Shown piece by piece: positions 16,087 to 23,720 of a stretch of DNA of 43,799 nt; within the stretch, counting starts at the first letter, position 1; the number at the start of each line of letters is the position of its first letter. Both the position numbers and the translations under genes were made by a program. The notes beneath the pieces were generated by a model. That model was not told the DNA's origin. It searched no databases and worked only from the letters and a program-made list of their open reading frames with translations. Source of the DNA: Bacillota bacterium (GTDB lineage: Bacteria; Bacillota; Clostridia; Acetivibrionales; DTU013); NCBI GenBank assembly GCA_023409615.1, contig JAEYRF010000105.1, positions 1-43,799 of the forward strand, given 5' to 3'.

Positions 16087-16962
16087 ATGCATGATCCCTT
16101 CGATCAACAAGGCACTGATAAAATAAAATCCAATACTTCAATATTAAAAAGATCATATAAGTACTTTTGGAAGGTAGCAATAGCAATAATATTATTCATT
16201 TGTGTTTTTACCGGTATTTTTCTACTTAAAAATATTCAGTATGATAATATGGCTCGTCAAGAATATTCTAAAGGTATTCAATTATTTAAAACTGATCAAA
16301 CTAGCAGTTATACTAAAACATTAAATTACTTTAAGTCTTTTTCGGCCAGGTTTCCTAGAGGTGAGTTTCATGAGAAAGCAATTGACATTACCAACAAAAT
16401 AGAACAGTACCAGTACTATGGGCAACAGTTAAGTGAAAATGAAGACGCCGGATTATATTCTAATTTTAAGACTTATATAAACTGGGCAGAGGTTTATATA
16501 AATTATGTTCAAGAAATCGACTCCCTTGTAATTGAAATAACCCACTTAGGCAACAATGATGCTCTAAAGGACTTAGTTTCTTTATTCGTAACCAATTTAT
16601 CTGAATATGATGCTATGTTAGTTGTAATTGATAAAATAAAAAATGCACCTGATGAAAATTATGGTAGCTATATGAGTAATGAGGAAATTAATCTGGTTAC
16701 AGACGTAATTTCATGTGGATATAATCCTGGAGCAATTATATATAATAGTATCTATGATAAAAAAGATATATCCTCACAAGAAACCGAAATAATAAATATA
16801 GCATCTAAAAAATACAGACGGGATCTATCAACAGCACTATTCATACTAAAAGATAAGCGATTTTTAATTACTGAACATGACAAGCAATTGGAGGATTTCA
16901 AAAACAGCCGTGAAATCCTTATTCATACATTTGAAACATACAAGGCTGAAGTAGTATATTAG
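16087..16962 (+). CDS. Membrane-anchored protein, unknown function
   Basis: A 291-residue protein with a short basic cytoplasmic N-terminus and one membrane helix at about 30-49 (VAIAIILFICVFTGIFLL). The outside part is helical; SSYTKTLNYFKSFSARFPRG resembles a TPR-type repeat as seen in cell-envelope scaffold proteins. GGGAGGT precedes the ATG. No enzyme motif is recognised. It stands first in a rightward unit controlled by the XRE operator and is followed by a second single-pass protein after 66 bases. Confidence 0.75.
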   Translation: MHDPFDQQGTDKIKSNTSILKRSYKYFWKVAIAIILFICVFTGIFLLKNIQYDNMARQEYSKGIQLFKTDQTSSYTKTLNYFKSFSARFPRGEFHEKAIDITNKIEQYQYYGQQLSENEDAGLYSNFKTYINWAEVYINYVQEIDSLVIEITHLGNNDALKDLVSLFVTNLSEYDAMLVVIDKIKNAPDENYGSYMSNEEINLVTDVISCGYNPGAIIYNSIYDKKDISSQETEIINIASKKYRRDLSTALFILKDKRFLITEHDKQLEDFKNSREILIHTFETYKAEVVY

Positions 16963-17028
16963 CTATGAATTTTTCTGTAAATACATAAACAAATTGACAA
17001 TAAATTTAATTAAATGGAGGACAATTTT

Positions 17029-18021
17029 ATGAACAAAGAAATTGAAATACTCAGCGCAGAACATAATTCAAAATTAGTTGATGATTTAAGAATAGAGTTA
17101 ACTAAAATTGATGAAAGTTCAAAGTACTTATCACCAGCAGAATTATCAAGCAAACGAATGAATGAAATATTCTGTTATCTGTATGCGATTGATAATGCAT
17201 ATGATAGCCCTTACTCATCAGACATATCAAATTTAAAAAAGCTAAAAGAATCAGGTATTCTTAGCACCAATGAATACGAATCAAAAATAAATCAAATAAA
17301 TGCTGCAAAAACAAGTAAAAGAAATGAAGACATACTAGAAGGAACTTTCATCATGTACATTACATCACACATGCAGCAATTAGTAGACAATAAACTAATA
17401 TCTGAAAAAGAGAGGGCATCCATTATTACTCAATATTTGGAAAATATAATGGCTAACTTCAAAATTAATAAGTCCCTCAATTATATTCATAGTTTGAAAG
17501 CACATGAAATAATAACAGATGATGAATATGTTATCCTAAAGAAGATTTTAATGAAAAAACGCAAAAAGAAAAGTACAAAAATTACGATATGCGCCAGCAT
17601 ATTCATAATTATTATTGCTGCTATAGTTTTTTGGCCTACAGATATTTCCAAATTTAAAGACAGTTACTGGCTAAATAATCGAAATGACAATTGGGCATCT
17701 TTCTCATTTGCTTACGACAATCGAAATGTATTTGTGGCTACGGACCATTCTGAATTTATAGATTATAACGTAAATGTAGATGTTACTCCAAACATTTTAG
17801 GCTATACAATAAAATTTACTAGTCAAGTTGGAATAATGGATTGTAATAAGTCTTTATTTGATGAAAATTTGTGGTCTACTGGAAGGTTAAAAGATATATT
17901 TAACATATTAGGTATCCCTGATCTTTATGGATGCGAAAAGATTGAATTAAGATATTCCAAATTAAATCCAAATGTTGCATATTTTAACGGCGTAAAATTT
18001 GAGATGAAAGATACTAAATGA
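17029..18021 (+). CDS. SHOCT-like repeat protein with one membrane helix
   Basis: A 330-residue protein. The cytoplasmic part holds SHOCT-type short helical segments: LKKLKESGILSTNEYESKI, then VDNKLISEKERASI and HEIITDDEYVILKK, each with the ...I(l/t)..EY/E pattern. A basic stretch and a membrane helix (ICASIFIIIIAAIVFW) follow near 190-207, then a beta-rich outer domain of about 120 residues. The start at 17029 is chosen because GGAGG precedes it by 8 bases; an ATG five codons earlier overlaps that site. The 18-base start region is identical to that of the lipoprotein gene at 14801, and both end in a small beta domain. Function unknown. Confidence 0.75.
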   Translation: MNKEIEILSAEHNSKLVDDLRIELTKIDESSKYLSPAELSSKRMNEIFCYLYAIDNAYDSPYSSDISNLKKLKESGILSTNEYESKINQINAAKTSKRNEDILEGTFIMYITSHMQQLVDNKLISEKERASIITQYLENIMANFKINKSLNYIHSLKAHEIITDDEYVILKKILMKKRKKKSTKITICASIFIIIIAAIVFWPTDISKFKDSYWLNNRNDNWASFSFAYDNRNVFVATDHSEFIDYNVNVDVTPNILGYTIKFTSQVGIMDCNKSLFDENLWSTGRLKDIFNILGIPDLYGCEKIELRYSKLNPNVAYFNGVKFEMKDTK

Positions 18022-18054
18022 ACCAATATCTTGTGAGCAGCTAGGATATAAATA

Positions 18055-18063
18055 TGGTATAAG
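18055..18063 (+). promoter_or_regulatory. Extended -10-like element before the 25-residue peptide gene
   Basis: TGGTATAAG, a TGn-type -10, 35 bases before the ATG. Similar GGTATAA or GGTATGA elements precede the small membrane-protein genes at 25320 and 25758. Confidence 0.4.
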
Positions 18064-18089
18064 CCACATATAGGAAAGAAGGTGAAAAT

Positions 18090-18167
18090 ATGTGGTTTAT
18101 ATACATAATAATATTCATTATCGCATTCATCATTACCGGAATCAAAATCGGTCTATTTGAAAGATGA
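18090..18167 (+). CDS. 25-residue hydrophobic peptide
   Basis: ATG with GAAGGTG at 7 bases opens MWFIYIIIFIIAFIITG followed by a short basic tail and TGA. Almost the whole peptide is one membrane helix ending in K, R. Its stop codon touches a strong terminator hairpin. It has the size and shape of type I toxins or of small membrane regulators; no antisense gene is obvious. Not recognised as a known family. Confidence 0.55.
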   Translation: MWFIYIIIFIIAFIITGIKIGLFER

Positions 18168-18190
18168 GCGCACCCGCGCTTATTTTTTTT
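18167..18190 (+). terminator. Terminator of the small peptide gene
   Basis: AGCGC, loop ACCC, GCGCT, then TATTTTTTTT. It directly follows the peptide stop codon. Confidence 0.8.
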
Positions 18191-18377
18191 GCCCAGAAAA
18201 CATCGTATATACCGGTGCTTTTCACCTTGATTGCGGCATTTATGATTCTATTTTACAATGTATACATAGTAAATATTTTAAAGGATGCGATCCATATGCC
18301 AAGAAATATCGGATATCAGAACCAATTTGAGAACTGCTTTTATACTACATACGGCAGGCAAGCCTCAGAGGTTTATA

Positions 18378-18482
18378 ATGAGAACTTATATTGCAAAGAA
18401 GGCTGCCAATACAACACCCGAAGGAATACTCTCGTTAATGACTGTAAATGTTCTGATTGGTATAGGTGCAAGAATCTATTGA
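18378..18482 (+). CDS. Possible 34-residue membrane peptide
   Basis: ATG preceded by AGAGG at 6 bases; MRTYIAKKAANTTPEGILSL then a hydrophobic stretch (TVNVLIGIGARIY). It resembles the small helical proteins at 25320-26203 in plan. The overlapping longer frame at 18164-18538 includes a terminator and is less convincing. Confidence 0.35.
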   Translation: MRTYIAKKAANTTPEGILSLMTVNVLIGIGARIY

Positions 18483-18539
18483 AACATGGCGGAGGAGAGC
18501 CTAAGCCGACCAAGCCGGAAAGATGCAGGAGACGCTAAC

Positions 18540-18632
18540 ATGATTACAAAATCTTACACGAATCATTATGGAATCAGGTATGTATGTTGTAAATTAATTG
18601 AAGTAAATCAGAATATGCCGTTTACGCAGTAG
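18540..18632 (+). CDS. Possible 30-residue peptide
   Basis: ATG with GGAG at 8 bases; MITKSYTNHYGIRYVCCKLI and ten more residues to TAG. No homology is apparent and coding is uncertain. From here to 18722 I see nothing else. Confidence 0.2.
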   Translation: MITKSYTNHYGIRYVCCKLIEVNQNMPFTQ

Positions 18633-18722
18633 GTGTGGTGTTCATTTTTTTAATAAAAAACAAACTTACAGTGTGGGTAAAGCTCAATTTGTTTGGTTGC
18701 AATAATGAAATCTATGAGAAAT

Positions 18723-18779
18723 GAAAAATTGAAGATACTGGCGATGCAATAACTGCAAAGCCAGTATCTTCAATTTTTC
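18723..18779. terminator. Long perfect-stem terminator after the GNAT gene
   Basis: A 20-bp perfect inverted repeat (18723-18742 with 18760-18779) closes a 17-base loop. The arms begin GAAAAATTG and end CAATTTTTC, so it gives a U-rich 3' end on either strand. It lies 24 bases beyond the acetyltransferase stop on the minus strand. Confidence 0.8.
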
Positions 18780-18802
18780 AGGACAAGTAATTATATTGTG
18801 AG

Positions 18803-19702
18803 CTAAATCTTTTTATTATACCTGTACTTGGTATAATCTACTTTAAAGCCCAAATCAGAATAAAATTCTAACTCTTCTACCGCATGGTCCGTGACATGAA
18901 CTAATAGACGCTTGAAACCGTTTTCGTAACAATATCTCAATGCCTTACTAAGCAGTGATTTCCTCAATAATGTTCCTTGGTATTCTGGTTTAATTTCAAA
19001 GACGTCAATATGTCCATCAGCCATATGGTCCTTAATAGCAAGTAAAGTTCCGACATCCACATTATCTTTGAGTGCAGAAACCCCGAAATCATCGCTAAAT
19101 TTTTCGTCACCTTTATAGGTCTCATATGTTATCTTCTCACGCCTTGAGTATGCTCCCTCTATTTTATCGTTTCGAGGGCAGCATACACTAAAATCATATG
19201 ACATATAATAGTCCGTACTTACTAACGTGAATCCACTTTCTACCAGTATATCGATTTTGTTTTTCTCATCACTGTAACAGCTAATTTCAATTGTGTCTGT
19301 CTTGGGAGCCTCATATTTTTTAAACATATTATTTCCTGAACCACTAAGCGCTCCCAAGGCACCTATAAAAAAATTCATGCTGCTATCATCAGGTTCTAAT
19401 GATCGACACGTAATCTCAACCTCTGTAAGTAATGAATGAAGCACACTAGGTGTTCCTATATATGGGTCATAGAACGCATCAACCCTGAAGCATCCCCTAT
19501 TATTATCGATAGTGGCAAGTCCAACTGTATTTCTAGAATCGTCAATTGCCACAAGCCATACGTCTACTTCTGATTGGTTTTCATCATCATCTGAATTCCA
19601 AGATGAAAGTTTTCTGCACTCTTCGCAATATGCCTGTTGAATTTGTCTCATCCTGCAAATATTAATCCATTCTTTATACTGTTTAATAATCATGATATTC
19701 AT
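18803..19702 (-). CDS. GNAT-family N-acetyltransferase
   Basis: A 299-residue protein predicted to transfer an acetyl group from acetyl-CoA to an unknown amine. The C-terminal 90 residues show the GNAT core: a beta strand (IDVFEIKPEYQG), the motif A acetyl-CoA loop in the divergent form QGTLLRKSLLSKAL, and the closing LEFYSDLGFKV motif. The N-terminal 180 residues also look like a second, degenerate acetyltransferase fold (VDVWLVAIDDSRNTVGLATI). Two ATGs compete: 19702, 3 bases after AGGAGG, and one three codons later, 12 bases after it; neither spacing is ideal. It is a stand-alone gene with its own terminator. Confidence 0.8.
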   Translation of the reverse strand: MNIMIIKQYKEWINICRMRQIQQAYCEECRKLSSWNSDDDENQSEVDVWLVAIDDSRNTVGLATIDNNRGCFRVDAFYDPYIGTPSVLHSLLTEVEITCRSLEPDDSSMNFFIGALGALSGSGNNMFKKYEAPKTDTIEISCYSDEKNKIDILVESGFTLVSTDYYMSYDFSVCCPRNDKIEGAYSRREKITYETYKGDEKFSDDFGVSALKDNVDVGTLLAIKDHMADGHIDVFEIKPEYQGTLLRKSLLSKALRYCYENGFKRLLVHVTDHAVEELEFYSDLGFKVDYTKYRYNKKI

Positions 19703-19755
19703 GATCCTCCTTGTTTTTATTTATGTATATGGTAGCACCTGAGGTGCTATAAATT

Positions 19756-19767
19756 AATTGACACATA
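19756..19767 (+). repeat. AATTGACACATA, copy 1
   Basis: Exact 12-mer also found at 23439-23450 and, inverted, at 29167-29178. A second half-like TGACAC follows 12 bases after the first. There is no plus-strand gene downstream, so it is not a plain -35 box. Confidence 0.6.
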
Positions 19768-19933
19768 CAGTGACACATTTTGCACTGTGACTGTAAACTT
19801 TGTGGATACCCCGGCAGATACATCTGCCTTTATTCCTATTAAACCTTTATTTTAATAGTTTGTTATCTCCTGGCCACCCGAGCCAGACCTAAGAAGTGAT
19901 CTGGCTCAAAAATTGATCGTATATAGCGATCAA

Positions 19934-19960
19934 TGGCAGGCTAACCAGGCAAGCCAGGGT
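19934..19960 (+). repeat. Left arm of the 27-bp inverted repeat flanking the primase operon
   Basis: Matches the reverse complement of 23279-23305 at 24 of 27 positions, with 16 consecutive identical bases (CCAGGCAAGCCAGGGT). Confidence 0.75.
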
Positions 19961-19986
19961 ATTTGGGAGTAAATATGATTGAATAT

Positions 19987-20346
19987 TTATCCCCATGGTA
20001 ATTCGGGGTTTCTTTCATCAAGCAACTGCTCCAGCCTGAACTTGATATAGTCACTTTCATTCTTATTAAACCACATAGTGCCAGCTTGTTTGTTAATAGG
20101 TTTATTTGCTTCAACAATTGTGTCATAGCTGAATTTGGTATAACTGTTGTTGTCATTTTCAATCATTGTCTTGTATTGGCAATACTCTTCACGTATATGT
20201 TGTATAAGAGTGTTGACTCCATCATCTGTATTGAGTACTTCTTCACCTAATGGTTCACCTGACAGCTGGGTTTCCCCAGCTGTTTCGGTGGCATCATTAG
20301 CTTTGTATACATCGTCGATTATTGATTGAAGATCCTTTATCTTCAT
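19987..20346 (-). CDS. Unknown 119-residue acidic protein after the primase
   Basis: I do not recognise the family. The protein is acidic in its first half (NDATETAGETQLSGEPLGEE) and helical, with a conserved-looking tail (FRLEQLLDERNPELPWG). GGAGG lies 9 bases before the ATG, within the end of the primase gene; the two are separated by 4 bases and surely co-transcribed. A role as a replication accessory protein is likely from context only. Confidence 0.7.
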   Translation of the reverse strand: MKIKDLQSIIDDVYKANDATETAGETQLSGEPLGEEVLNTDDGVNTLIQHIREEYCQYKTMIENDNNSYTKFSYDTIVEANKPINKQAGTMWFNKNESDYIKFRLEQLLDERNPELPWG

Positions 20347-20350
20347 ACAA

Positions 20351-23131
20351 TCAACCTCCGATTAAAAGATCATAGTACAGGGTATAGCACATAACACGCA
20401 TTTTTACTATATCCAGACTGTTTGGAAGGACAAGTCCTGTTTGTGGGTTACGTCTCTTTGTCTCAATCCGTACCCGTCTCCGATCATTTTTTGATTTGAT
20501 CCAGCCATTGTTGACAATTCTATCTCCGATCCAAGGAAGCTTCATGTAGTCTTCCTTTGTACCATTGAGTTCAACTACAGCATCGAGGATGGAGAAGGCA
20601 TCTACTTCTGCAGACTGACCCTTCTTGTCAATGCCTTTCTTTTTCAGAACCATAAGGCACGCTTCACGCAGCAACTCATTTGTATCTCGAGTCTTCTCTG
20701 AATCTCTTTTAAGTAGCTTACTATCAATGGACTCACTAATACTTTTGGATATGCTGTTACTTTCTGTAACATCATAACTGTCTGCGTAAGCAGCTAAAGC
20801 CATTATCGGTTGAAATATCTCCATAGCTCTGTTCTGCAATACCTTTTTGATGCTAAAAGCAGGTAGTTGAACTAAATCCTTGTGGTTCTGCATCACCCAG
20901 CAGTATAGCTTGTCCCTAAGTAATTCCATCTCCGCGATGAAATCAGTATCTGTAGGACTAAGTGATGATAGGTTCTTAACAGCTTCTGCTGGTGCGTGCT
21001 TGGTGCTGATTTGGATGGTTCGAGTACGAACAACGGACTCAAGCCCAAATATATTAGCTATAACTATAGGACTAAAAACATTAAATTCCTCTGTAATTTC
21101 AGGATCTCCAGGTTTCTGCCTCACAACACTACCGGTACGTTTGTATGCATCCTTTATTACACTCAAGTAATCGCCCTTGTCTTCATTAGCCTTTTTGCTG
21201 GCAATCCCTTCCTGCTCATCAAGGATAAGCGTCATCTGAAGCTGTTCTGATTGTCTGTATAAAGAGGCTGTTGAGATATTGTTCACAAGCTCCCCGTTGA
21301 AGCACAGTTCCTTGAGCAACTGACAAATCGAGGTTTTCCCCGATCCAGCTGGGCCATTAAGGTAAAGATAGGGTACAGCATCGTATGCCTCAAAGTAGTA
21401 GGTAAACATCGTGAACAGGGTAAGTATTGCATAATCATACACTTCATTTGTGTAGTAGTACTTCCGAAATGTAGCTTCAATATCTTTATAAAGTTCAAGA
21501 GCATTTATCTTCGGCTCTTTCCCCTCAAGAAATTGATCAATGCTGTACGGCGTTCCTGTTTTTGTCCACCTTTTAGTACTCTTGGAAAGAGGCCTCTTCA
21601 AGAGGATCTTTGTATCCCCGTCAACCCACTCAATAAGATCCTCCTGGCATTCGTCGTGCTCCGGAGGGACTGGGGGAGCGAGACGTTTCCGCTCGCTCGA
21701 CATTACCCTGCAGGTATAGTATCTTCGAACACCCTTCTCTGTAGGTTTCTCCATGATAAAATCCTGTGCGAAGTATGCTTTGCCGTCAACGAAGCACTGA
21801 GCCAACCGGTAGCTCCGTGGATCTTTAACCATTAGGATCTTTGCAGGTCCGGTTTTCTCAGAGCTATCTTTAGTACCCCCATAGTGCTTGATTAACGCAT
21901 CGACATGCTTCTTACCTTTGCCAAAGTATTTAACTAGTTCAGTAATGTAATCATCTCTGTAAATTAACGGCACCTTATTAATTTCACTTACTAAATACTG
22001 TATCTGAGCCTCAGTGCACTGATTATTATCTTTTGGAAGCTTCTGCATATCCATCTGCAAATAAGTCATTGCAATGGATGCAGCTTCTGCAATACGAACC
22101 TTTGCATCATCTGTTCCAAGGCAAACCAGCAGTTCATTAACATCATTCACTTCTTCAGGAAGTGTAACTATCCTTGCAGTTGCACCTACACTTTTCGCAA
22201 GCTTGTATGCGGACTTTCTGCCAGCATCATCATTGTCAAAGACGATAAACACTCTTTTATCCTTACGGAGTAAGGGTAGCCATTCGTCCTTAACAGAACC
22301 AGCGCCGTATGCACCGACAGCAGGGAATCCCATCTGTATTAAGCTTAAGGTATCAGGGATGCCTTCAGCAATGAATATAGTATTCTCTCTCAAAGCATCA
22401 GGGTTGAAAAAGCTCTCAACTTTACCTGTCATCGTCCTGTACCTAGGTATTTCCTTGTTATCTGTTACAGTTGCAAGTCTGCCTTGTATGTCTATTATAT
22501 TGCCTTTGCTTATGTTTGGCAGAGTATAGTACGAGAAGGTCTCTCTACCAGTAGTCATTGCAAAGTAGGGGATATTTCTGTTGAAGAGTCCGCTTCCCTT
22601 GAGTTCTTCTTCTGCAAAACCTTCAGCAACAAGTCTGTCGTAAAGTGTTGAGTCATACCTGCATATACCGATCATCCAGTTGTCAATGGTCTCATCGCTT
22701 AAGCCGCGATCAGTCCAATACTTTCTCTCAGAAGGTGTCATATCCTGATGACTAAACTCGGCAAACCGCTTCATAAGAAGAAGTATCCGCTTTTCCTTCT
22801 GGAGCTTTTCCATCACTTGCTCAAACTCTTCAGGCAACTCAACATCAAAGTTCTCAGCGAGCCACATTACTGCTTCTTTTTCATCTGAGTCTAGCAACCA
22901 TTGTGTAGTGTGTATCGTGTCCATGTACTTTCTGTTACATTCACTGAAGCATACTGTAGTGTTATTATCAGCGTTTACTTTACAGCAATCATTATGTCCA
23001 CATTTGGGACAGGGATTAACGGTAATATAATTACCTTGCTGCACTATCGTTACTTTATCACCACATATTTTCCCAATTACCTCAGTGACATCAAGCTTGT
23101 TTAATTGCTCAATTGTTGAACTAAATTGCAT
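20351..23131 (-). CDS. Primase-helicase (CHC2 zinc finger, TOPRIM, P-loop ATPase)
   Basis: A 926-residue replication protein. N-terminal zinc finger CPKCGHNDCC with CFSEC downstream (about 40-66); TOPRIM domain in the first third to half (IFIAEGIPDTLSLIQMG, then VFIVFDNDDAGRKSAYKLA); C-terminal ATPase with Walker A LNGPAGSGKTS and Walker B TLILDEQEG around residues 580-660. This primase plus helicase fusion is typical of phages, plasmids and satellite islands and lets them replicate with little host initiation machinery. The ATG at 23131 is preferred since GGAG precedes it; an ATG four codons upstream has no such site. The spacers on both sides of this gene and its partner share repeats. Confidence 0.88.
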   Translation of the reverse strand: MQFSSTIEQLNKLDVTEVIGKICGDKVTIVQQGNYITVNPCPKCGHNDCCKVNADNNTTVCFSECNRKYMDTIHTTQWLLDSDEKEAVMWLAENFDVELPEEFEQVMEKLQKEKRILLLMKRFAEFSHQDMTPSERKYWTDRGLSDETIDNWMIGICRYDSTLYDRLVAEGFAEEELKGSGLFNRNIPYFAMTTGRETFSYYTLPNISKGNIIDIQGRLATVTDNKEIPRYRTMTGKVESFFNPDALRENTIFIAEGIPDTLSLIQMGFPAVGAYGAGSVKDEWLPLLRKDKRVFIVFDNDDAGRKSAYKLAKSVGATARIVTLPEEVNDVNELLVCLGTDDAKVRIAEAASIAMTYLQMDMQKLPKDNNQCTEAQIQYLVSEINKVPLIYRDDYITELVKYFGKGKKHVDALIKHYGGTKDSSEKTGPAKILMVKDPRSYRLAQCFVDGKAYFAQDFIMEKPTEKGVRRYYTCRVMSSERKRLAPPVPPEHDECQEDLIEWVDGDTKILLKRPLSKSTKRWTKTGTPYSIDQFLEGKEPKINALELYKDIEATFRKYYYTNEVYDYAILTLFTMFTYYFEAYDAVPYLYLNGPAGSGKTSICQLLKELCFNGELVNNISTASLYRQSEQLQMTLILDEQEGIASKKANEDKGDYLSVIKDAYKRTGSVVRQKPGDPEITEEFNVFSPIVIANIFGLESVVRTRTIQISTKHAPAEAVKNLSSLSPTDTDFIAEMELLRDKLYCWVMQNHKDLVQLPAFSIKKVLQNRAMEIFQPIMALAAYADSYDVTESNSISKSISESIDSKLLKRDSEKTRDTNELLREACLMVLKKKGIDKKGQSAEVDAFSILDAVVELNGTKEDYMKLPWIGDRIVNNGWIKSKNDRRRVRIETKRRNPQTGLVLPNSLDIVKMRVMCYTLYYDLLIGG

Positions 23132-23143
23132 ATTATACTCCAT

Positions 23144-23278
23144 TCTGCCAGCAATTTAACTTGGTTTCCGCGATCATTACTGTATTGAGTATGTTACTCT
23201 TTATATTCAGTTTTCAATGATCAGATGAAGCCAGTGTAAATTCTGGACCTCAAAATTTTTATCTCTAGCCTCTGTTTT
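23144..23278. other. Spacer upstream of the primase
   Basis: Promoter region of the primase on the minus strand. GATCATT (23172-23178) and AATGATC (23216-23222) form a spaced inverted repeat similar to the ATTGATCG dyad of the other spacer. No gene seen. Confidence 0.4.
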
Positions 23279-23305
23279 ACCCTGGCTTGCCTGGCTAGTC
23301 TGGCA
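23279..23305 (-). repeat. Right arm of the 27-bp inverted repeat, with 9-bp iteration
   Basis: Reverse complement of 19934-19960 with three mismatches. Inside it, CTGGCTTGC, CTGGCTAGT and CTGGCAAGC (23282-23308) form three tandem 9-bp units. GCCAGACCTAA follows at about 23335, a direct copy of the one at 19882 in the other spacer. Confidence 0.75.
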
Positions 23306-23438
23306 AGCCCTTTAATCATGCGTGTTTCAGGCGGCCAGACCTAAATCTATGGCCTGGCTGTCTGCCAAATCATTCTGACATATTACCCACTCCTCCTCTC
23401 TCAATATTGCTATTATACGGCGGATCAATAAATTGAAA

Positions 23439-23450
23439 AATTGACACATA
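23439..23450 (+). repeat. AATTGACACATA, copy 2
   Basis: Same orientation as copy 1, with TGACA again repeated 13 bases later (23455). It lies upstream of the primase, about 300 bases from its start. No plus-strand gene follows. Confidence 0.6.
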
Positions 23451-23541
23451 GAAGTGACAATATTGCTGACTATTTTGATTCAATTCGATTACATTAAATG
23501 AAATTTGGAGACATCCAAATATGGCCTACTAATATAACGAA

Positions 23542-23569
23542 AAGCCGCTCCAATACATTGGGACGGCTT
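23542..23569 (-). terminator. Terminator of the 512-residue protein gene
   Basis: AAGCCG/CGGCTT stem, extended by TCC/GGG after one mismatch; on the minus strand it is followed by TTTTCGTTAT. About 150 bases beyond the stop. A separate 15-bp palindrome ATATGGT-A-ACCATAT lies at 23645-23659 between stop and terminator. Confidence 0.6.
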
Positions 23570-23720
23570 GGTGTTCAACTCTATTGCAGTTAGTAGGAAA
23601 TACTTTTTGCATAAGATTTTTGTATTTGCAGAAAATTTACCTTAATATGGTAACCATATAAGACTCGATGATGGAAAGATACGCTCAGATAGTTTAACCC
23701 AGTTTGATAATTAGCAAAGA

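Larger units (their letters stand above)
19733..19960. other. Dyad-rich spacer beside the primase operon (candidate origin)
   Basis: This gene-free stretch contains five near-consecutive perfect inverted repeats: TAGCACCTgAGGTGCTA (19733-19749), GGCAGATacATCTGCC (19813-19828), CTATTAAA/TTTAATAG (19836-19858), GAGCCAGA/TCTGGCTC (19880-19907) and ATTGATCG/CGATCAAT (19912-19934). One arm of a 27-bp repeat shared with the other side of the operon follows, and a copy of the 12-mer AATTGACACATA lies at 19756. Such density next to a primase-helicase suggests a replication origin. Functional assignment is inference. Confidence 0.5.

Noticed and set aside
18164..18538. 124-codon frame with hydrophobic start and Cys-rich end
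   Set aside because: It begins at the overlap with the small peptide stop, runs through a strong terminator with T8, and lacks its own ribosome binding site; the Cys-rich part reads the 34-residue candidate out of frame.
19758..19763. TTGACA of the repeated 12-mer as an ordinary -35 box
   Set aside because: No -10 lies at 16-18 bases in any of the three copies and no gene lies downstream in that direction.
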